Source of the DNA: Proteobacteria bacterium UBA7821 | GTDB lineage: Bacteria; Pseudomonadota; Gammaproteobacteria; Comchoanobacterales; Comchoanobacteraceae | Reading direction: 5' to 3' | Assembly (NCBI GenBank): GCA_002480165.1 | Contig: DLBP01000056.1 | Coordinates: forward strand, 9,065-27,161 | Length of the DNA stretch: 18,097 nt | Shown here: positions 1 through 7,902 of the stretch, piece after piece | Layout of the letters: each line of letters begins with the position of its first letter | Numbering within the stretch: position 1 is the first letter of the stretch | The notes under the pieces: model-generated | Told to the model about the DNA's origin: nothing | What the model saw: only the letters and a program-made list of their open reading frames with translations | Databases searched by the model: none | Program-made: the position numbers and the translations under genes

Positions 1-2
1 TG

Positions 3-479
3 TCTGGTATTGGTGGCATGATTGATCGTGTTAAAAACGCTCGTTCGGCAGATTTAATTCCAATCCGATTATGCGCTTTTGTGACTATGGCCGTCTGTTT
101 GTTTTTCTCATTCTCCTACTTAGTTACACTTTTCACAGTATTGCCTGTAATTACAGCATGTACTATAGCCAATATTCAAGTTAAATTAGGTGCTGTACGA
201 AATAAAGGCAACAGTAGTAATGTATCAGCCTACAAGCAACAGATTGCTAATAGCTGCACAGGTACAAGGTCAACAGAGTTGACATGGGTTGAGATTGCTT
301 CTGAGTACTCCAGAATGGCTGCTTTGGGCTCTAGTAGCACATCGCACAGTGGGGTGCCGTCCGAAACTGCCCAGGAAGATCTACCCACGGCTTATCTTAC
401 GAGATTTTCTATGTTGAATAGTCAGAGCCGAGATAAGTTCATGCAATCTGTTGGTTCTCTTCGACCCAATTCTAGTTAG
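3..479 (+). CDS. Unrecognised membrane protein, probably 5'-partial
   Basis: The frame is open from the window edge to a TAG stop at 477-479. The first ATG is at 18, but no Shine-Dalgarno-like sequence precedes it at a sensible distance, so the gene may begin outside the window. Counting from that ATG, residues 17-52 or so are strongly hydrophobic (CAFVTMAVCLFFSFSYLV and following), enough for one long or two short membrane spans. The rest is a hydrophilic Ser/Thr-rich tail with no motif I recognise. The stop lies 12 bp before rdgB, so the two may be co-transcribed. I considered YggT, which neighbours rdgB in enterobacteria, and LspA, and saw no convincing match to either. Function unknown; that the frame is coding is likely but not certain. 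Confidence 0.5.
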   Translation, partial: SGIGGMIDRVKNARSADLIPIRLCAFVTMAVCLFFSFSYLVTLFTVLPVITACTIANIQVKLGAVRNKGNSSNVSAYKQQIANSCTGTRSTELTWVEIASEYSRMAALGSSSTSHSGVPSETAQEDLPTAYLTRFSMLNSQSRDKFMQSVGSLRPNSS

Positions 480-491
480 TGGTAGCAGTCG

Positions 492-1103
492 GTGACAGAG
501 CTATTATTGTACAGTTCAAATCAGTCTAAATTAACCGAGTTAAACAAACTGTTTGAGCCATTTAGCCTGACGATACATCAGCCGTCTGATCTCGAGGTGA
601 CAACAGGCGTTAGTGAAACAGGAACTACTTTTCTGGAAAATGCGATTATCAAGGCACGCGATGGGTGCCGCCAGGCAGGTTTGCCATGTGTGGCAGATGA
701 CTCTGGATTGTTCGTTAACGCTATTGGTAAGCCTGGCGTCATGTCAGCTCGCTACGCAGGTGAGGGAGCTAATGATGACGATAACGTCAATAAACTACTC
801 AGTGAGCTTAGATGGCATGATAGTGCTACTCATGCCGCTTCTTTTTATTGCTGTCTGGTCTATTTGCGGTCATTTGATGATCCAATGCCTCTGATTGCTG
901 AAGGGGTTTGGCATGGCTCAATTATCAGTGAAAGAAGTGGCTCTAATGGTTTTGGTTACGATCCTATTTTTTATCTACCTGATCTCAAGAAGACCGTTGC
1001 CGAGTTAGATGTCGAGGTTAAGATGAAGCTCAGTCACCGAGCCAAGGCTGGTGAAGTATTGAAGCAAAAAATACAAATTGAGTATCAATCAGATGCTGAA
1101 TAA
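492..1103 (+). CDS. rdgB: dITP/XTP pyrophosphatase (RdgB/HAM1 family)
   Basis: Hydrolyses dITP, dXTP and ITP to monophosphates plus pyrophosphate, keeping deaminated purines out of DNA and RNA; cytosolic, acting as a dimer in known members. The protein has 203 residues against 197 in E. coli. The N-terminal SSNQSKLTEL carries the nucleotide-binding Ser/Asn/Lys pattern (K13). ETGTTFLENAIIKA covers about residues 42-55. VADDSGL includes the likely catalytic aspartate D70, followed by PGVMSARYAG at 81-90. Near the C-terminus are GFGYDPIF and LSHR, the base-recognition elements. The GTG start at 492 is the first possible start after an in-frame TAG at 483, and it aligns with the family N-terminus. 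The ribosome binding site is weak. tag follows 18 bp downstream, so the pair probably forms a nucleotide/DNA quality-control unit. Confidence 0.96.
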   Translation: MTELLLYSSNQSKLTELNKLFEPFSLTIHQPSDLEVTTGVSETGTTFLENAIIKARDGCRQAGLPCVADDSGLFVNAIGKPGVMSARYAGEGANDDDNVNKLLSELRWHDSATHAASFYCCLVYLRSFDDPMPLIAEGVWHGSIISERSGSNGFGYDPIFYLPDLKKTVAELDVEVKMKLSHRAKAGEVLKQKIQIEYQSDAE

Positions 1104-1121
1104 ACAAGTAGCGATGAGTGT

Positions 1122-1712
1122 GTGTCGCAGAAAGTGAGAACGCCTGTTGCCAAACAGCGTTGTTTTGGAGATCGCTCCTCTGGGCAAGTTTATGCTGATT
1201 ACCATGATGCTGAGTGGGGCTGTGTGTCTAGATGTGATCGGTCACTCTTTGAGGCACTGGTGCTTGAGATTGCTCAAGCTGGCCTTAATTTCGAAATGGT
1301 CCTGTTAAAAAGGCCATACTATCGTACCGTTTACCGTGATTTCGATATTGCATATGCTGCCAACATGACAGACGAAGCACTGCAATCGCTCATGGGTAAT
1401 CGTCAGATTATTAAGCACAAAAAAAAGCTATTGGCTTGTCGAACAAATGCAAACGTTATTTTAGATCTACAAAAGACATACGGTAGCTTTTATGACTTTA
1501 TTTGGCAACAATTTGAATACAAGCCGATTGTTAATCATTGGACTACTTGGTCCGATGTTCCCTCATTTACAGAGGACAGCCAAGCGCTTTGTGCTCGGTT
1601 GAAGTGCTGTGGTATGGTCTTTATTGGGCCAACGATTATTTATTCTTTTATGCAAGCTGTCGGTATTGTTGATGATCATATCGAATCATGCTGGCTTAGG
1701 CAGCGTCATTAG
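1122..1712 (+). CDS. tag: DNA-3-methyladenine glycosylase I
   Basis: Excises 3-methyladenine from alkylated DNA, the first step of base excision repair. The protein has 196 residues (E. coli Tag 187) with a slightly longer N-terminus. The zinc-snap ligands are all present: C14, H28 in YHDAEWG, H186 and C190 in DDHIESC. The conserved Glu of the LExxQAGL motif is E49, and Y27 matches the base-pocket tyrosine. The motif PTIIYSFMQAVGIVDDH is typical of the family. One departure: the aromatic residue after AGL is Phe (AGLNF, F57) where E. coli has Trp46, which stacks on the methylated base. The GTG start is the only one between the upstream in-frame TAA (1101) and the conserved region. It follows rdgB by 18 bp. 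Confidence 0.94.
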   Translation: MSQKVRTPVAKQRCFGDRSSGQVYADYHDAEWGCVSRCDRSLFEALVLEIAQAGLNFEMVLLKRPYYRTVYRDFDIAYAANMTDEALQSLMGNRQIIKHKKKLLACRTNANVILDLQKTYGSFYDFIWQQFEYKPIVNHWTTWSDVPSFTEDSQALCARLKCCGMVFIGPTIIYSFMQAVGIVDDHIESCWLRQRH

Positions 1713-1757
1713 TTGTTGCCATTCGCCATGTTTTACTATTCTTTAGTTTATTAATCG

Positions 1758-1795
1758 TATACTATTATGGATAGCAGTTCGAGTGGTTAACTGCT
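1758..1795 (+). promoter_or_regulatory. Possible promoter and inverted repeat before mrcA
   Basis: In the 138-bp gap between tag and mrcA, TATACT at 1758-1763 is a good -10 match, but no convincing -35 lies at the right distance. Just downstream, AGCAGTT (1773-1779) and AACTGCT (1789-1795) form a perfect 7-bp inverted repeat with a 9-bp loop. If the -10 is used, the repeat covers about +3 to +25, so it could be an operator or a 5'-end hairpin of the mrcA transcript. No T-tract follows, so it is not an intrinsic terminator. The mrcA ribosome binding site TAGGAG (1837-1842) sits 8 bp before the GTG. Confidence 0.3.
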
Positions 1796-1850
1796 TACAT
1801 AAATCATAGAAGATAACAGTGGTTGTCTATATTGGGTAGGAGCCTCTAAA

Positions 1851-4073
1851 GTGAGTGTTAGATTATTAATGGTTGTTGCTAACTTTTTGGCTTTATTGTT
1901 GTCGCTGTTTCTATTTGTAGTACACCTCAGTTTGCCCGATGTGACTTATCTAGATAACGCAGAATATATCTCACCATTACGAGTTTATACCCAGGACGGA
2001 GACTTGATAGGTGAGTACGGTAATCACGTTTTTTTTCCTGCCACTATTGATGAGATACCGCAATCACTCATTGACGCATTTGTAGTCACCGAAGACCAGC
2101 GATTTTATTCGCACAATGGTATCGACGTCTTAGGCCTGGTTAGAGCATTTAAGTCCCTCTGGGTTACCGGTGAAAAGTACCAAGGTGCTAGTACAATTAC
2201 CATGCAGGTTGCCCGAAACTTCTTTTTAACTTCGAAGAAGACCTATTTAAGGAAGTTACAAGAAATCATCTTAGCGTACAAGATTGATCATCATCTAACC
2301 AAGCAAGAGATCATAACATTATACCTGAATAAAATTTACTATGGTCATAAAGCCTATGGTATTAAGGCGGCAGCCTATATCTACTACGGAAAAGATCTGG
2401 CGGCATTAACACTCAATGAGATGGCCTCCTTGGCCAGCCTGCCTAAAGCGCCATCACGTAACAATCCTATTGACAATCCAGTGGGTACACAAGCCAGACG
2501 GGATTACATTTTATCGAGACTCTCACAGTTTAATTACATTAGCCATCTCGATTACGAACGAGCGATTCGTGAGCCTGTAATAGCCCATTCGCGTGGGCCG
2601 AACATTACCGTTGATGCCCCTTATGTTGCTGAGATGGTTCGTCAACAGCTGTTTGAGAAATATGGTGATGATGCCTATAAAAAGGGCCTTCATGTCATCA
2701 CGACCATTCAGAGTGACATGCAGAGAAATTTACAAGATCAAATCCTGTTTAATTTATTAAAATTTCCCGATATGCATAAGGTGTCAATCATGGGAGAAGA
2801 TTACTCTAAGCGCTTTGGTGAGCATGAACCGTCTTGGGTGAATCAGTTAAGCAAGGAGCGTCCTTTTTCAGTTTTTTTGCCAGCTTTGGTTATCGATAAT
2901 GAGCCTGTCGCCCAGATTATGTTGCCCGATAGGCAAATCGTTTTTGAGGAATCGGTTTCCCACTTACCGCTGGATGTAACACCGGGTCAATTGATTTATC
3001 TTAAACGGATCGCTGAGGAAAAATTTTCTTTTGTCAAAATTCCTGAAATAGAAGTGGCCTCTGTTGTTTTGGATTCGAAAACAGGCGCCATCATGGCTTT
3101 GATTGGTGGTTTTGATTTTGGTCGGAGTCAATACAACCGAGTGACTCAGGCTAAGCGTCAAGTGGGATCATTAATCAAACCATTTTTGTACGCATCTGCT
3201 TTGGACAATGGGTACACCTTGGCTGATACCATTAACGACAGTCCGTTGGCCATGGGAGGAGAGGGCGCTTGGCGGCCTAAAAATGCCGGAGTTCGCTTCT
3301 TGGGGCCTGTACGGCTTCGCTGGGCACTGATGAGTTCTCTCAATTTGGCAACGATTCGATTGGTTAACGATATTGGTCTTCCAACTGTTAGGAGTGATGT
3401 GGCCCGTTTTGGGTTTGATTTGGCTGACTTGCCTGACTACTTATCACTATCCTTGGGCAGTAATGTCTCAACACCACTTGACTTGGCTGCAGCCTATGCG
3501 ACACTTTCCAATGGCGGTTTACAGGTAACCCCCGTTCTAATTGACCGCATAGAAGATGATGCTGGTACCATCATACAGTCTTATCAGCATGCTGATAATC
3601 AACGGGTTATCAGTGAGGTGACTGCCTTTATGATCAATGATGTGCTGAGGGATACAGCAGCCAGAGGTTCTGCAAAAAAAGTAGCCAGTTTGGGTAGAGA
3701 TGATCTGGCAGGAAAAACAGGGTCGACGAATGAGGATGTTTGGTTTTGTGGCTACAATGCTGATATGGTGTCGTTGTTGTGGCTGGGATATGATGATCAT
3801 CGGTCTCTCAATTACTTTTCTAGTGAGATGGCGCTCCCACTTTGGGTTTTAAATTTTCATGCGATCAGCGGGTTAGTGATGCCAGCAAAATTCATTAAGC
3901 CAGCAGGGGTGATCAGTGCACGGGTTAATGATTCAACGGGTCTTCTGACAGATTCGTATGATGATCATAGTGTGTTTGAATATTTTCGGTCAGATGATAA
4001 GATTAATAAACCGATATTATCTGACAGTCGAGATCTGGTTAGTGATGATTTTGTTGCAAATGTATTTAGTTGA
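1851..4073 (+). CDS. mrcA: Penicillin-binding protein 1A, bifunctional transglycosylase/transpeptidase
   Basis: Polymerises lipid II into glycan strands and cross-links peptide stems; anchored in the inner membrane with its catalytic domains in the periplasm. A membrane anchor spans about residues 4-27. The glycosyltransferase domain (GT51) has EDQRFYSHNGID with catalytic E81, then GASTITMQVARN, LTKQEIITLYLNKIYYG and the SLPKAPS segment. The transpeptidase domain has S440-L-I-K443 in RQVGSLIKPF, S496-L-N498 and K622-T-G624, all three class A motifs intact. RQVGSxIKPF and the following WRPKN segment resemble E. coli PBP1a rather than PBP1b. At 740 residues it is shorter than E. coli PBP1a (850); the region between the two domains is present but compact. 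The GTG start has a good TAGGAG ribosome binding site 8 bp upstream. priA begins 9 bp after the stop. Confidence 0.95.
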   Translation: MSVRLLMVVANFLALLLSLFLFVVHLSLPDVTYLDNAEYISPLRVYTQDGDLIGEYGNHVFFPATIDEIPQSLIDAFVVTEDQRFYSHNGIDVLGLVRAFKSLWVTGEKYQGASTITMQVARNFFLTSKKTYLRKLQEIILAYKIDHHLTKQEIITLYLNKIYYGHKAYGIKAAAYIYYGKDLAALTLNEMASLASLPKAPSRNNPIDNPVGTQARRDYILSRLSQFNYISHLDYERAIREPVIAHSRGPNITVDAPYVAEMVRQQLFEKYGDDAYKKGLHVITTIQSDMQRNLQDQILFNLLKFPDMHKVSIMGEDYSKRFGEHEPSWVNQLSKERPFSVFLPALVIDNEPVAQIMLPDRQIVFEESVSHLPLDVTPGQLIYLKRIAEEKFSFVKIPEIEVASVVLDSKTGAIMALIGGFDFGRSQYNRVTQAKRQVGSLIKPFLYASALDNGYTLADTINDSPLAMGGEGAWRPKNAGVRFLGPVRLRWALMSSLNLATIRLVNDIGLPTVRSDVARFGFDLADLPDYLSLSLGSNVSTPLDLAAAYATLSNGGLQVTPVLIDRIEDDAGTIIQSYQHADNQRVISEVTAFMINDVLRDTAARGSAKKVASLGRDDLAGKTGSTNEDVWFCGYNADMVSLLWLGYDDHRSLNYFSSEMALPLWVLNFHAISGLVMPAKFIKPAGVISARVNDSTGLLTDSYDDHSVFEYFRSDDKINKPILSDSRDLVSDDFVANVFS

Positions 4074-4082
4074 CGGACTAAA

Positions 4083-6221
4083 GTGAGAGTCATTGTTGAA
4101 GTTGCGTTATTGTCAGGGCATTACCCTGTCTATGATTATATTGCTGATGGAGATTTGGCCATCGGTCAGTTGATATGTGTGCCCGTCAGGCGCAATATAT
4201 CAACAGGCATTGTGCTTGCCTGTAAACAAAAGACAGCCATCGTTGATAAGAAGCTTAAGTCAATTACTGAGGTGTGTCACCCCATCTCGCTGCACGCGAT
4301 ATGGCCAACCATACTCTGGTGTGCCAATTACTATCACTGTCCAGTCGGCCAGGTGGCCAAGTTAGCTTTGCCAGGTATATCTGAGTGTAAGCGGTATGAA
4401 GACCTCGACTTGTTATCACAGATATTTCGTATTCTGCCGGTTGCTAAACCTAGGTTATCACCAGCTCAAAATAAGTTGTATGATCGCATTAAGACTGACC
4501 CGAAAGGGGTTAGTTTATCTATTTTGATGGCCGAGGGTTTTAGGCAGCAGACAATCGATAAATTACTCATGCAACAGGTAATAGAGAAGCGCTTGCCCGA
4601 TGAGCGCGCCTTATGTCTGGATGCGTCGATGCAGTTAAATCAGAAACAGCAGGCTGTCGTTGATTCGGTTGGTTTGTCTGATGGTTTTGCTACCCATGTC
4701 CTGTTTGGTATCACTGGTAGTGGTAAGACAGAAGTTTATTTTGGTTTAATTGAGAAAGTGATTGGTCATCACAAGCAGGCTTTGTTGTTAGTGCCAGAAA
4801 TCGGGTTGACGCCCCAAATGCTGTCAAGGATTCAGCGCCGATTTTCTGGATTGCGTCTTTTGGTGACTCATTCAAAATTATCTGCTGTTGAACGTTTGAG
4901 AGTCCTGAAAACCATTCATCAAGATGATGTTGATGTAGTCATTGGAACAAGAAGTGCAATTTTTTCCCCATTGCTACGACTTGGTATCATCATTCTGGAC
5001 GAGGAGCATGATGCGTCTTATCGGCAGCAATCTGGCCTTAGATATTCTGCTAGAGATCTGGCTGTTATTCGCGCTAAACAAGTGGGTATTCCCTTGATGC
5101 TTGGTTCAGCTACACCTTCTCTCGAGTCTTTACATAATGTGTCTACTGGTCGCTATGAGTGTCATTATTTAACGCAGAGGCATGGTCAGTTCCAGCAGTC
5201 ATCTGTCCATGTTTTAGACATCCGGGGTCATCGGCTAATCCATGGGATTGATCCGAGAATAGTTGAGAAGATTAGGCAGAATATAACACAGAGTCGTGGT
5301 GTGCTGGTATTTGTTAACCGACGTGGTTATGCGCCTGTTTTGTTATGTCGTGCTTGTGGTTGGTCATGCCGATGTGATGCATGTGACAGTTATATGGTCT
5401 GGCATCGATATTTAAATGGTCTCCAGTGCCATCACTGTGGTAGAACCCAGCCGCTACCGGTATCGTGTCAATCTTGTGGGGGTGAAGATACCCTGGTTCC
5501 GGTTGGTTATGGTACTGAGAGAATGGAGTCTGTTCTAAAAGAGTTGTTTCCTGATCAAACCATTGTTCGTGTTGATCGAGATAGTAAAGTGGATATCTCG
5601 ACTTTAGCCAGCCAGTTATCGTCCGGTGAGGTTGATATCGTTATAGGGACTCAAATGCTAGCGAAAGGCCATCATTTCCCATCATTATCATTGGCTGTTA
5701 TTGTGGATGTTGATGCGGCTATCTACTCGAGTGACTTCAGGGCAATTGAAACACTGATGCAAACTTTAATGCAGGTGGCCGGACGTGTTGGGCGAGGTGC
5801 TGCGCGTGGTGAAGTCGTTGTTCAGACGCACCAGCCCAATCACCCTCTATTTCGAGGATTGCTGGAACAGGATTATCAGGCTTACGCTCAAACGCTGCTA
5901 TCAATTCGTCTGCAAAGTCGGATGCCGCCATATAGCTTTTTGGCATTGTTGCGTTGTGAGTCTCGTTCGGTTGCAGTGAATCAGGCTTTTCTTAATCAGA
6001 TTAGAGCGCTCGCTGAGGTTAGGTATGATTTAGATGTTTGGGGGCCGGTTGATGCTCATTTGGCAAAGAAGAATCACGTTTATCGACATCAGCTTTTATT
6101 TCGTTCAAGTAAGCGGTCGTATTTAAACCAGTTGGGTCGCGATGTCCTGTCTTGGTCATCGGCAATGTCTGACAAACCGGTGGTCTGGTATCTCGAGATT
6201 GATCCGTATGAAGTCTGTTAA
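4083..6221 (+). CDS. priA: Primosomal replication restart helicase PriA
   Basis: A 3'-to-5' DNA helicase that recognises abandoned forks and D-loops and starts primosome assembly so that replication can restart. The protein has 712 residues (E. coli 732). The N-terminal DNA-binding region begins directly (VIVEVALLSGHYPVYDY). Walker A is GITGSGKT at 209-216 and Walker B is DEEH at 306-309. Motif IV-like VFVNRRGYAP precedes a cysteine-rich zinc module with C422, C425, C431 and C434, then paired Cys in LQCHHC and VSCQSCGG, giving four CxxC-type pairs. GTQMLAKGHHFP and QVAGRVGRG are the later helicase motifs. The GTG at 4083 gives the family N-terminus; its ribosome binding site is poor, so translation may depend on mrcA upstream. 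Confidence 0.97.
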   Translation: MRVIVEVALLSGHYPVYDYIADGDLAIGQLICVPVRRNISTGIVLACKQKTAIVDKKLKSITEVCHPISLHAIWPTILWCANYYHCPVGQVAKLALPGISECKRYEDLDLLSQIFRILPVAKPRLSPAQNKLYDRIKTDPKGVSLSILMAEGFRQQTIDKLLMQQVIEKRLPDERALCLDASMQLNQKQQAVVDSVGLSDGFATHVLFGITGSGKTEVYFGLIEKVIGHHKQALLLVPEIGLTPQMLSRIQRRFSGLRLLVTHSKLSAVERLRVLKTIHQDDVDVVIGTRSAIFSPLLRLGIIILDEEHDASYRQQSGLRYSARDLAVIRAKQVGIPLMLGSATPSLESLHNVSTGRYECHYLTQRHGQFQQSSVHVLDIRGHRLIHGIDPRIVEKIRQNITQSRGVLVFVNRRGYAPVLLCRACGWSCRCDACDSYMVWHRYLNGLQCHHCGRTQPLPVSCQSCGGEDTLVPVGYGTERMESVLKELFPDQTIVRVDRDSKVDISTLASQLSSGEVDIVIGTQMLAKGHHFPSLSLAVIVDVDAAIYSSDFRAIETLMQTLMQVAGRVGRGAARGEVVVQTHQPNHPLFRGLLEQDYQAYAQTLLSIRLQSRMPPYSFLALLRCESRSVAVNQAFLNQIRALAEVRYDLDVWGPVDAHLAKKNHVYRHQLLFRSSKRSYLNQLGRDVLSWSSAMSDKPVVWYLEIDPYEVC

Positions 6222-6231
6222 AGACACGATA

Positions 6232-6259
6232 TTGATTCAATGGTGAAGGGTGTTATACT
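6232..6259 (+). promoter_or_regulatory. Sigma70-type promoter for DUF2066-hda
   Basis: TTGATT at 6232-6237 (four of six bases match TTGACA) and TATACT at 6254-6259 (five of six) are separated by 16 bp. Transcription would start near 6266, about 20 bp before the ATG at 6287. It lies in the 65-bp gap after priA and is the best-looking promoter in the window. Confidence 0.6.
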
Positions 6260-6286
6260 ATCACTGCATGACATAATGGGAATCGC

Positions 6287-7192
6287 ATGAATCATAAATG
6301 GCAGACACTAATTCAGCGCTCTTTTTTATTGATATTCCTACTCGTTCCAGTGAGTGGTGACTACAGTGCGAGTGTTTCTGTGTATCAAGATGACTACGAC
6401 TTGAAACAGGCCAGTTCTGAAGCATTGGAAAAGCTATTTATCAGACTAACTGGTAATCCCTTTGTTGTAACAACACCCGGCGTTTATCAGGCTTTTCAGC
6501 ATGCGCACCAATGGATAAATAGCTATGAGCAAACTGTAGATGGTGACACGGTTTTGCTTCATGTGTCTTTTGATCAGATCAGCGTTGATCGTTTTTTTAA
6601 GTCGCGGCATCTGCGTATATGGATGGAAGAAAATCGACCAGAGACTCTGGTCTTGACACTCGATGGTGAATGGGAAACGGATATCGTACAATTGGCACAG
6701 CAGCGCGGTTTGGTGGTGAAGACTAAGCGGGATGTCGCTGCTGCAACAGAGCAGGAGCTGGTTCAAATAATGAAAGAGTCGAATGCCAGTTATTTATTAC
6801 GTCAAGTCAGCGAGAAACGCTGGTCGTTATTGAACTTGGATGGTGACTGGGAGGCTGTCTTTGAAGTGGATGATTACCTGGGTTTGATTGACCAGTTAAT
6901 GGTGTATTATGTTGAGTATTCAAGTGTGCTATTTGGACTTGATCAAAAGGTGGTTAAGGTAGTTTTGAAAGGTGTGTCGCATTATCAGGATTTAAAGGCT
7001 GTGATTGACCAAATTAAACACAATAAGCTAGTGAATCGAGTGGTGGTTGACAACATTCTAAATCATGACTGTGTGTTAACCGTGGAACTGTCTGCTGGTT
7101 TGAATGATTTAAGGTCATGGTGGTCTTCAGTCGATGGGTGGCAGTCTTGCGACTCGGATTTGGGATTGTGTTTTGTGAGAGATGTGAATTAA
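6287..7192 (+). CDS. DUF2066 family protein with N-terminal signal sequence
   Basis: A 301-residue protein that I assign to DUF2066, a family of unknown function common in gammaproteobacteria. It opens with a basic start and hydrophobic core (RSFLLIFLLVPVSG, about residues 11-24), consistent with a signal peptide cleaved near residues 24-28, so it probably acts in the periplasm or envelope. The family-like N-terminal region follows: ALEKLFIRLTGNP at about 46-58, then a stretch resembling WINSYE and a conserved WMEENRPETLVL. No enzymatic motif is visible. A strong promoter lies just upstream. Its TAA stop overlaps the hda ATG (TAATG, sharing base 7192), so hda translation is likely coupled to it. 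In pseudomonads I recall an AI-2E/PerM-type gene between DUF2066 and hda; none is present here. Confidence 0.85.
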   Translation: MNHKWQTLIQRSFLLIFLLVPVSGDYSASVSVYQDDYDLKQASSEALEKLFIRLTGNPFVVTTPGVYQAFQHAHQWINSYEQTVDGDTVLLHVSFDQISVDRFFKSRHLRIWMEENRPETLVLTLDGEWETDIVQLAQQRGLVVKTKRDVAAATEQELVQIMKESNASYLLRQVSEKRWSLLNLDGDWEAVFEVDDYLGLIDQLMVYYVEYSSVLFGLDQKVVKVVLKGVSHYQDLKAVIDQIKHNKLVNRVVVDNILNHDCVLTVELSAGLNDLRSWWSSVDGWQSCDSDLGLCFVRDVN

Positions 7193-7902
7193 TGAGCCAT
7201 CCACTATCTCAGTTGTCTTTTGACTTCATGGCCCCTAACGACTGTACGCTTGAATCTTATTTTTGGGGAGCTAATACACAAGTTCGATCCTGCTTCGAGA
7301 CAATGCTCGCAGGTGGGCATTCATCACAGCGATTTGTTTTTCTCTACGGCCCAGCTGGGTCGGGTATTACTCACCTGCTGAAAGGTTTTTCTCATGCGTT
7401 ACAACAAGGGCATTGTCAGGTTCTCTATTTGTCTTTCCGTGCACTGTCCCAGTATCCTAGCTATTTTGGCCAATGGGATGCGGTAGAATGGCTGATTTTA
7501 GATGACGTTGAATTCATAGAAAATAGTTCAGAGTGGCAGGAACGTGTGTTGGCTTTATATGAGTCTTTGTTGCCAACTAAGACCCGATTATTGATTGGTT
7601 CTCACTGTTCACCACGTCAGTTAGATATTGCTCTACCAGATTTAAAGTCTAGATTGATGAATTTTTGGGAATATCGCTTGGAGTTGATGTCGGATGAGGA
7701 TAAGGTGCTCTGTCTAGAGTACATCACGCGGCAACAGGGGCTCATGGTTGACCGTCCAGTTCTTGAATACATGCTGGCTCATATGGCTAGGAATGTCGGT
7801 CAAATGTTAGTGATGCTTAAGTCAGCAGAAAGCGTCGCCTCTATCAACAAAACAAAAATAACCATTCCGATCATTAAGTCGATTGCATCAGGATTGCGTT
7901 AA
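7192..7902 (+). CDS. hda: DnaA regulatory inactivator Hda
   Basis: A DnaA-like AAA+ protein that, bound to the DNA-loaded beta clamp, stimulates ATP hydrolysis by DnaA and so prevents re-initiation. The ATG at 7192 is chosen over a start 25 codons upstream because it gives the family N-terminus, MSHPLSQLSFDF, and overlaps the preceding stop as TAATG. The result is 236 residues (E. coli about 233). QLSFDF at 7-12 matches the clamp-binding hexapeptide position. The P-loop is GPAGSGITH at 53-61, with Ile59 where DnaA has Lys and E. coli Hda has Arg. LILDDVEFI is the Walker B/sensor region. LPDLKSRLM carries the arginine-finger position, and LMSDEDK is typical of Hda. Its last 15 bp overlap the convergent wrbA-like gene. 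Confidence 0.92.
   Translation: MSHPLSQLSFDFMAPNDCTLESYFWGANTQVRSCFETMLAGGHSSQRFVFLYGPAGSGITHLLKGFSHALQQGHCQVLYLSFRALSQYPSYFGQWDAVEWLILDDVEFIENSSEWQERVLALYESLLPTKTRLLIGSHCSPRQLDIALPDLKSRLMNFWEYRLELMSDEDKVLCLEYITRQQGLMVDRPVLEYMLAHMARNVGQMLVMLKSAESVASINKTKITIPIIKSIASGLR

Noticed and set aside
1699..1720. GGCA...TGCC as a terminator after tag.
   Set aside because: Only four base pairs, a 14-base loop, and the nearest T-run is not adjacent.
4177..4365. Open frames inside priA, mrcA, pgk and others on either strand.
   Set aside because: They are shadows of well-supported genes, with no family features or ribosome binding sites of their own.
7117..7191. Earlier start for hda inside the DUF2066 gene.
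   Set aside because: The added 25 residues do not fit Hda; the ATG at 7192 gives the clamp-binding N-terminus and a TAATG coupling.
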